Positions 62,304-64,000 of a stretch of 64,000 bases of DNA are shown here, piece after piece (the first letter of the stretch is position 1; each line of letters starts with the position of its first letter). Under the pieces are notes generated by a model. It was not told the DNA's origin, ran no database searches, and saw only the letters and a list, made by a program, of their open reading frames with translations. The translations under genes were made by a program, and so were the position numbers. The stretch comes from Proteobacteria bacterium ST_bin14 (GTDB lineage Bacteria; Pseudomonadota; Alphaproteobacteria; Sphingomonadales; Sphingomonadaceae): the NCBI GenBank assembly GCA_002083655.1, contig MSXR01000005.1, positions 1-64,000 of the forward strand, in the 5' to 3' direction.

Positions 62304-62717
62304 TTACATCCCGCCGACAGCGCGGCGGCCAAAGCCTGTAGGGCGGCGTTCGACCAGTGGATTGGCTTCCCGCAGCAGCAGCGCCATCGTCGATTCGAAC
62401 AGCTCGCGCAGCCCAACGACGTGCTCAAGCGCCGCGTCCGGCGCGTCGCGTTTTTCGACGCAGGTCCGCGCAATTGTCTCAATCTTTTCCGCAACGACGC
62501 CAAGCGGCTCGGCCCCGAACTGCCGGGCTTCGCCTTTTAGGGTATGCGCGGGCAGAACCAGCGCGGCGGCACTGCCAGCGCGCATCGCAACCTCAATCGC
62601 TGCAACTGATTTGATGCCGTCTTCCTGAAAATAGCCAAGGATGCGCACAAACCCCGCGCCGAGTTCACTGCGCGCCTGCGTGAAGGCATCCCAATCGACC
62701 AGCATATCCGTTTGCAT
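62304..62717 (-). CDS. Hpt-domain phosphotransfer-type protein
   Basis: A 137-residue helical protein. AHTLKGEARQFGAEPLGVVA is the Hpt motif with the phospho-accepting His. It would relay phosphate between a sensor and a response regulator. The C-terminal tail (ERRPTGFGRRAVGGM) is basic. The ATG of MQTDML is used; a GTG six bases upstream is possible. Its partners are not in the window. Confidence 0.85.
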   Translation of the reverse strand: MQTDMLVDWDAFTQARSELGAGFVRILGYFQEDGIKSVAAIEVAMRAGSAAALVLPAHTLKGEARQFGAEPLGVVAEKIETIARTCVEKRDAPDAALEHVVGLRELFESTMALLLREANPLVERRPTGFGRRAVGGM

Positions 62718-62769
62718 CGTCACCTGTTGCTCCCAAATCGTACATCAGAGGCAAATTCCGATTTTCGTT

Positions 62770-63015
62770 TTACACGTCGGGAGTAAACGAGACGTTGACG
62801 GCGGTGGGCAAAATAATGCGATAAACATCGGCTAAACCATTCGGTGCTCGCGCAATTTTTGCACCTGCTGCATGGGCCACGGCCGTCAGTTCGCGCTCGG
62901 CAGCTGGGTCGTCAGCGGTAATCTCAATGACGCGGTGATCCTCACGGAGCGCGCGCGCCAGCCGGATCGACGGCCAGGGGCAACGCTGACCGCGCGCGTC
63001 AATAACCAACGTCAC
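62770..63015 (-). CDS. TusA-like sulfur carrier
   Basis: An 81-residue SirA/TusA/YedF-fold protein. DARGQRCPWPSIRLARAL holds the single catalytic Cys in CPxP form. Such proteins carry persulfide for tRNA thiolation or other sulfur transfer. Its start overlaps the der stop by four bases. Confidence 0.85.
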   Translation of the reverse strand: MTLVIDARGQRCPWPSIRLARALREDHRVIEITADDPAAERELTAVAHAAGAKIARAPNGLADVYRIILPTAVNVSFTPDV

Positions 63016-64000
63016 TGATCGAACGGGTTCTTTGGTGCCCGCAGCGTCAGCCGCACCGGTACCGCGCCGAACCCCAGATCGCGGCGGATGCCGTTGATCA
63101 GATAGCGCTGATAGCTTTCGGGGAGCTGATCCACGCGCGTGCCAAACAGCACAAAGCCGGGTGGGCGGGTTTTGGCTTGCGTCAGATAACGCAGTTTGAT
63201 GCGCTTGCCGCCGGGCGCGGGCGGCGGATTTGCCTCAACCGCGCGTTCGAACCAGCGGTTAAGCTCGCCCGTGCCCACGCGCCGCGACCAGGCATCGCGC
63301 GTTTCAAAGGCAGCGGCGATCAACTGATCAATGCCCTTGCCCGTCGCGCCTGAAATGGTGAGCAACGGCACGCCGCGCACCTGTGCCAGGCCTTCGTCCA
63401 GCGCGGCGCGCACGCCGTTGAACAGTTTACTTGCGCCTTCGGCCACGTCCCATTTGTTCAGCGCAATGACCAGCGCGCGCCCCTCCTGCAATGCGCGGTC
63501 AGCGATTTTCAGATCCTGCACCTCCAGCCCGCGCGTTGCATCCAGCAGCAGCACCACCACCTCTGCAAAATCAATCGCATGCAGTGCATCGGCAACGGAA
63601 AGCTTTTCCAGCTTGTCCTGGACATTGGCACGCTTGCGCATCCCGGCAGTGTCGATCAGCCGCACCGGCCGGACGCCGCCGGCCGGATCATGCCATTCCC
63701 AATCAATCGCGATCGAATCGCGGGTAATGCCCGCTTCTGGCCCGGTAATCAGACGATCCTCGCCCAATATGCGGTTAATCAGCGTCGATTTACCGGCATT
63801 TGGGCGCCCGACAATCGCAAGCTTCAACACTGCGTTGGGGTTATCGTCTTCCTCAATCTCCTCGTCCTCAATGGACTTGCCATCGAGATGCGGAAACAAG
63901 GCCTCGAACAGATCGCCCAGCCCTTCGCCGTGCTCGGCAGACAGTTGCACAGGATCACCCAGCCCCAGCGAGAGCGAATCGAGCACGCCTGCCTCACCCG
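63012..64000 (-). CDS. der: GTPase Der (EngA), N-terminal part cut by the window
   Basis: The visible 329 residues hold the end of the first GTPase domain and linker (HGEGLGDLFEALFPHL, then a run of acidic residues), the second GTPase domain (G1 GRPNAGKSTLINRILG; G3 DTAGMRKRANV; G4 ALNKWD), and the KH-like C-terminal domain ending RLTLRAPKNPFDQ. Der is essential for 50S subunit assembly. The 5' end lies outside the window. Confidence 0.95.
   Translation of the reverse strand, partial: GEAGVLDSLSLGLGDPVQLSAEHGEGLGDLFEALFPHLDGKSIEDEEIEEDDNPNAVLKLAIVGRPNAGKSTLINRILGEDRLITGPEAGITRDSIAIDWEWHDPAGGVRPVRLIDTAGMRKRANVQDKLEKLSVADALHAIDFAEVVVLLLDATRGLEVQDLKIADRALQEGRALVIALNKWDVAEGASKLFNGVRAALDEGLAQVRGVPLLTISGATGKGIDQLIAAAFETRDAWSRRVGTGELNRWFERAVEANPPPAPGGKRIKLRYLTQAKTRPPGFVLFGTRVDQLPESYQRYLINGIRRDLGFGAVPVRLTLRAPKNPFDQ

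Overview
The window looks like a chromosomal segment of an alphaproteobacterium of the Sphingomonadales (Sphingomonas/Sphingopyxis-like). This is inferred from the high GC content, the ATGA-style overlapping gene starts, the sphingomonad-style gene order nfuA-tsaB-rimI-mucR-fur-plsC-miaB-phoH-ybeY-corC, a short SufD, and several families of short palindromic repeats. No rRNA or tRNA gene was seen. There is no phage, integrase, transposase or CRISPR array.

Layout. 0-8.4 kb: a leucine/isovalerate-type acyl-CoA module (mccB, mccA, a DECR-like SDR, a MaoC hydratase) with small accessory genes between. 8.4-15.1 kb: a complete minus-strand suf operon (Rrf2 regulator, sufB, C, D, S, T, A) invaded by repeats and by a DUF559 nuclease cassette. 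15.3-25.3 kb: pyrD, gamma-glutamyltransferase, an acyl-CoA synthetase, a peroxiredoxin-like protein, an M16 protease and an LpxO-like hydroxylase. 25.4-36 kb: the housekeeping run nfuA to corC, broken between miaB and phoH by a low-GC Mrr-type restriction gene that abuts a truncated parD. 36-42.4 kb: trmB, metK, lnt, a regulator and a sorbosone-dehydrogenase-like protein. 42.4-47.6 kb: a probable C-rich-loop small RNA and a MacA-MacB-TolC type exporter. 47.8-58.3 kb: a minus-strand propionyl-CoA to succinyl-CoA set (pccB, mce, scpA, pccA) with bioB, an enoyl-CoA hydratase and several tiny genes. 58.4-64 kb: an SDR reductase, acsA, bfd-bfr, an Hpt protein, tusA and the 3' part of der.

How it works together. 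MccAB and PccAB are biotin enzymes, and biotin synthase lies inside the propionyl-CoA cluster. Propionyl-CoA from Val, Ile or odd-chain fat passes through PccAB, Mce and ScpA to succinyl-CoA. SufBCDS and NfuA supply Fe-S clusters to MiaB, BioB and others. Fur, Bfd and Bfr handle iron.

The most unusual feature is the repeat biology. At least eight palindromic repeat families occur, mostly as inverted doublets. Five lie in frame inside conserved genes (mccB, sufC, sufS, the suf Rrf2 regulator, pccA). A DUF559 nuclease gene sits between inverted copies of one family and has duplicated the 3' end of sufB. A GIY-YIG nuclease gene sits between doublets of another family. This resembles the REPIN/RAYT arrangement, but with nuclease-fold genes in place of a RAYT transposase. 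That is the best candidate here for an undescribed system; the link between nuclease and repeat is inference.
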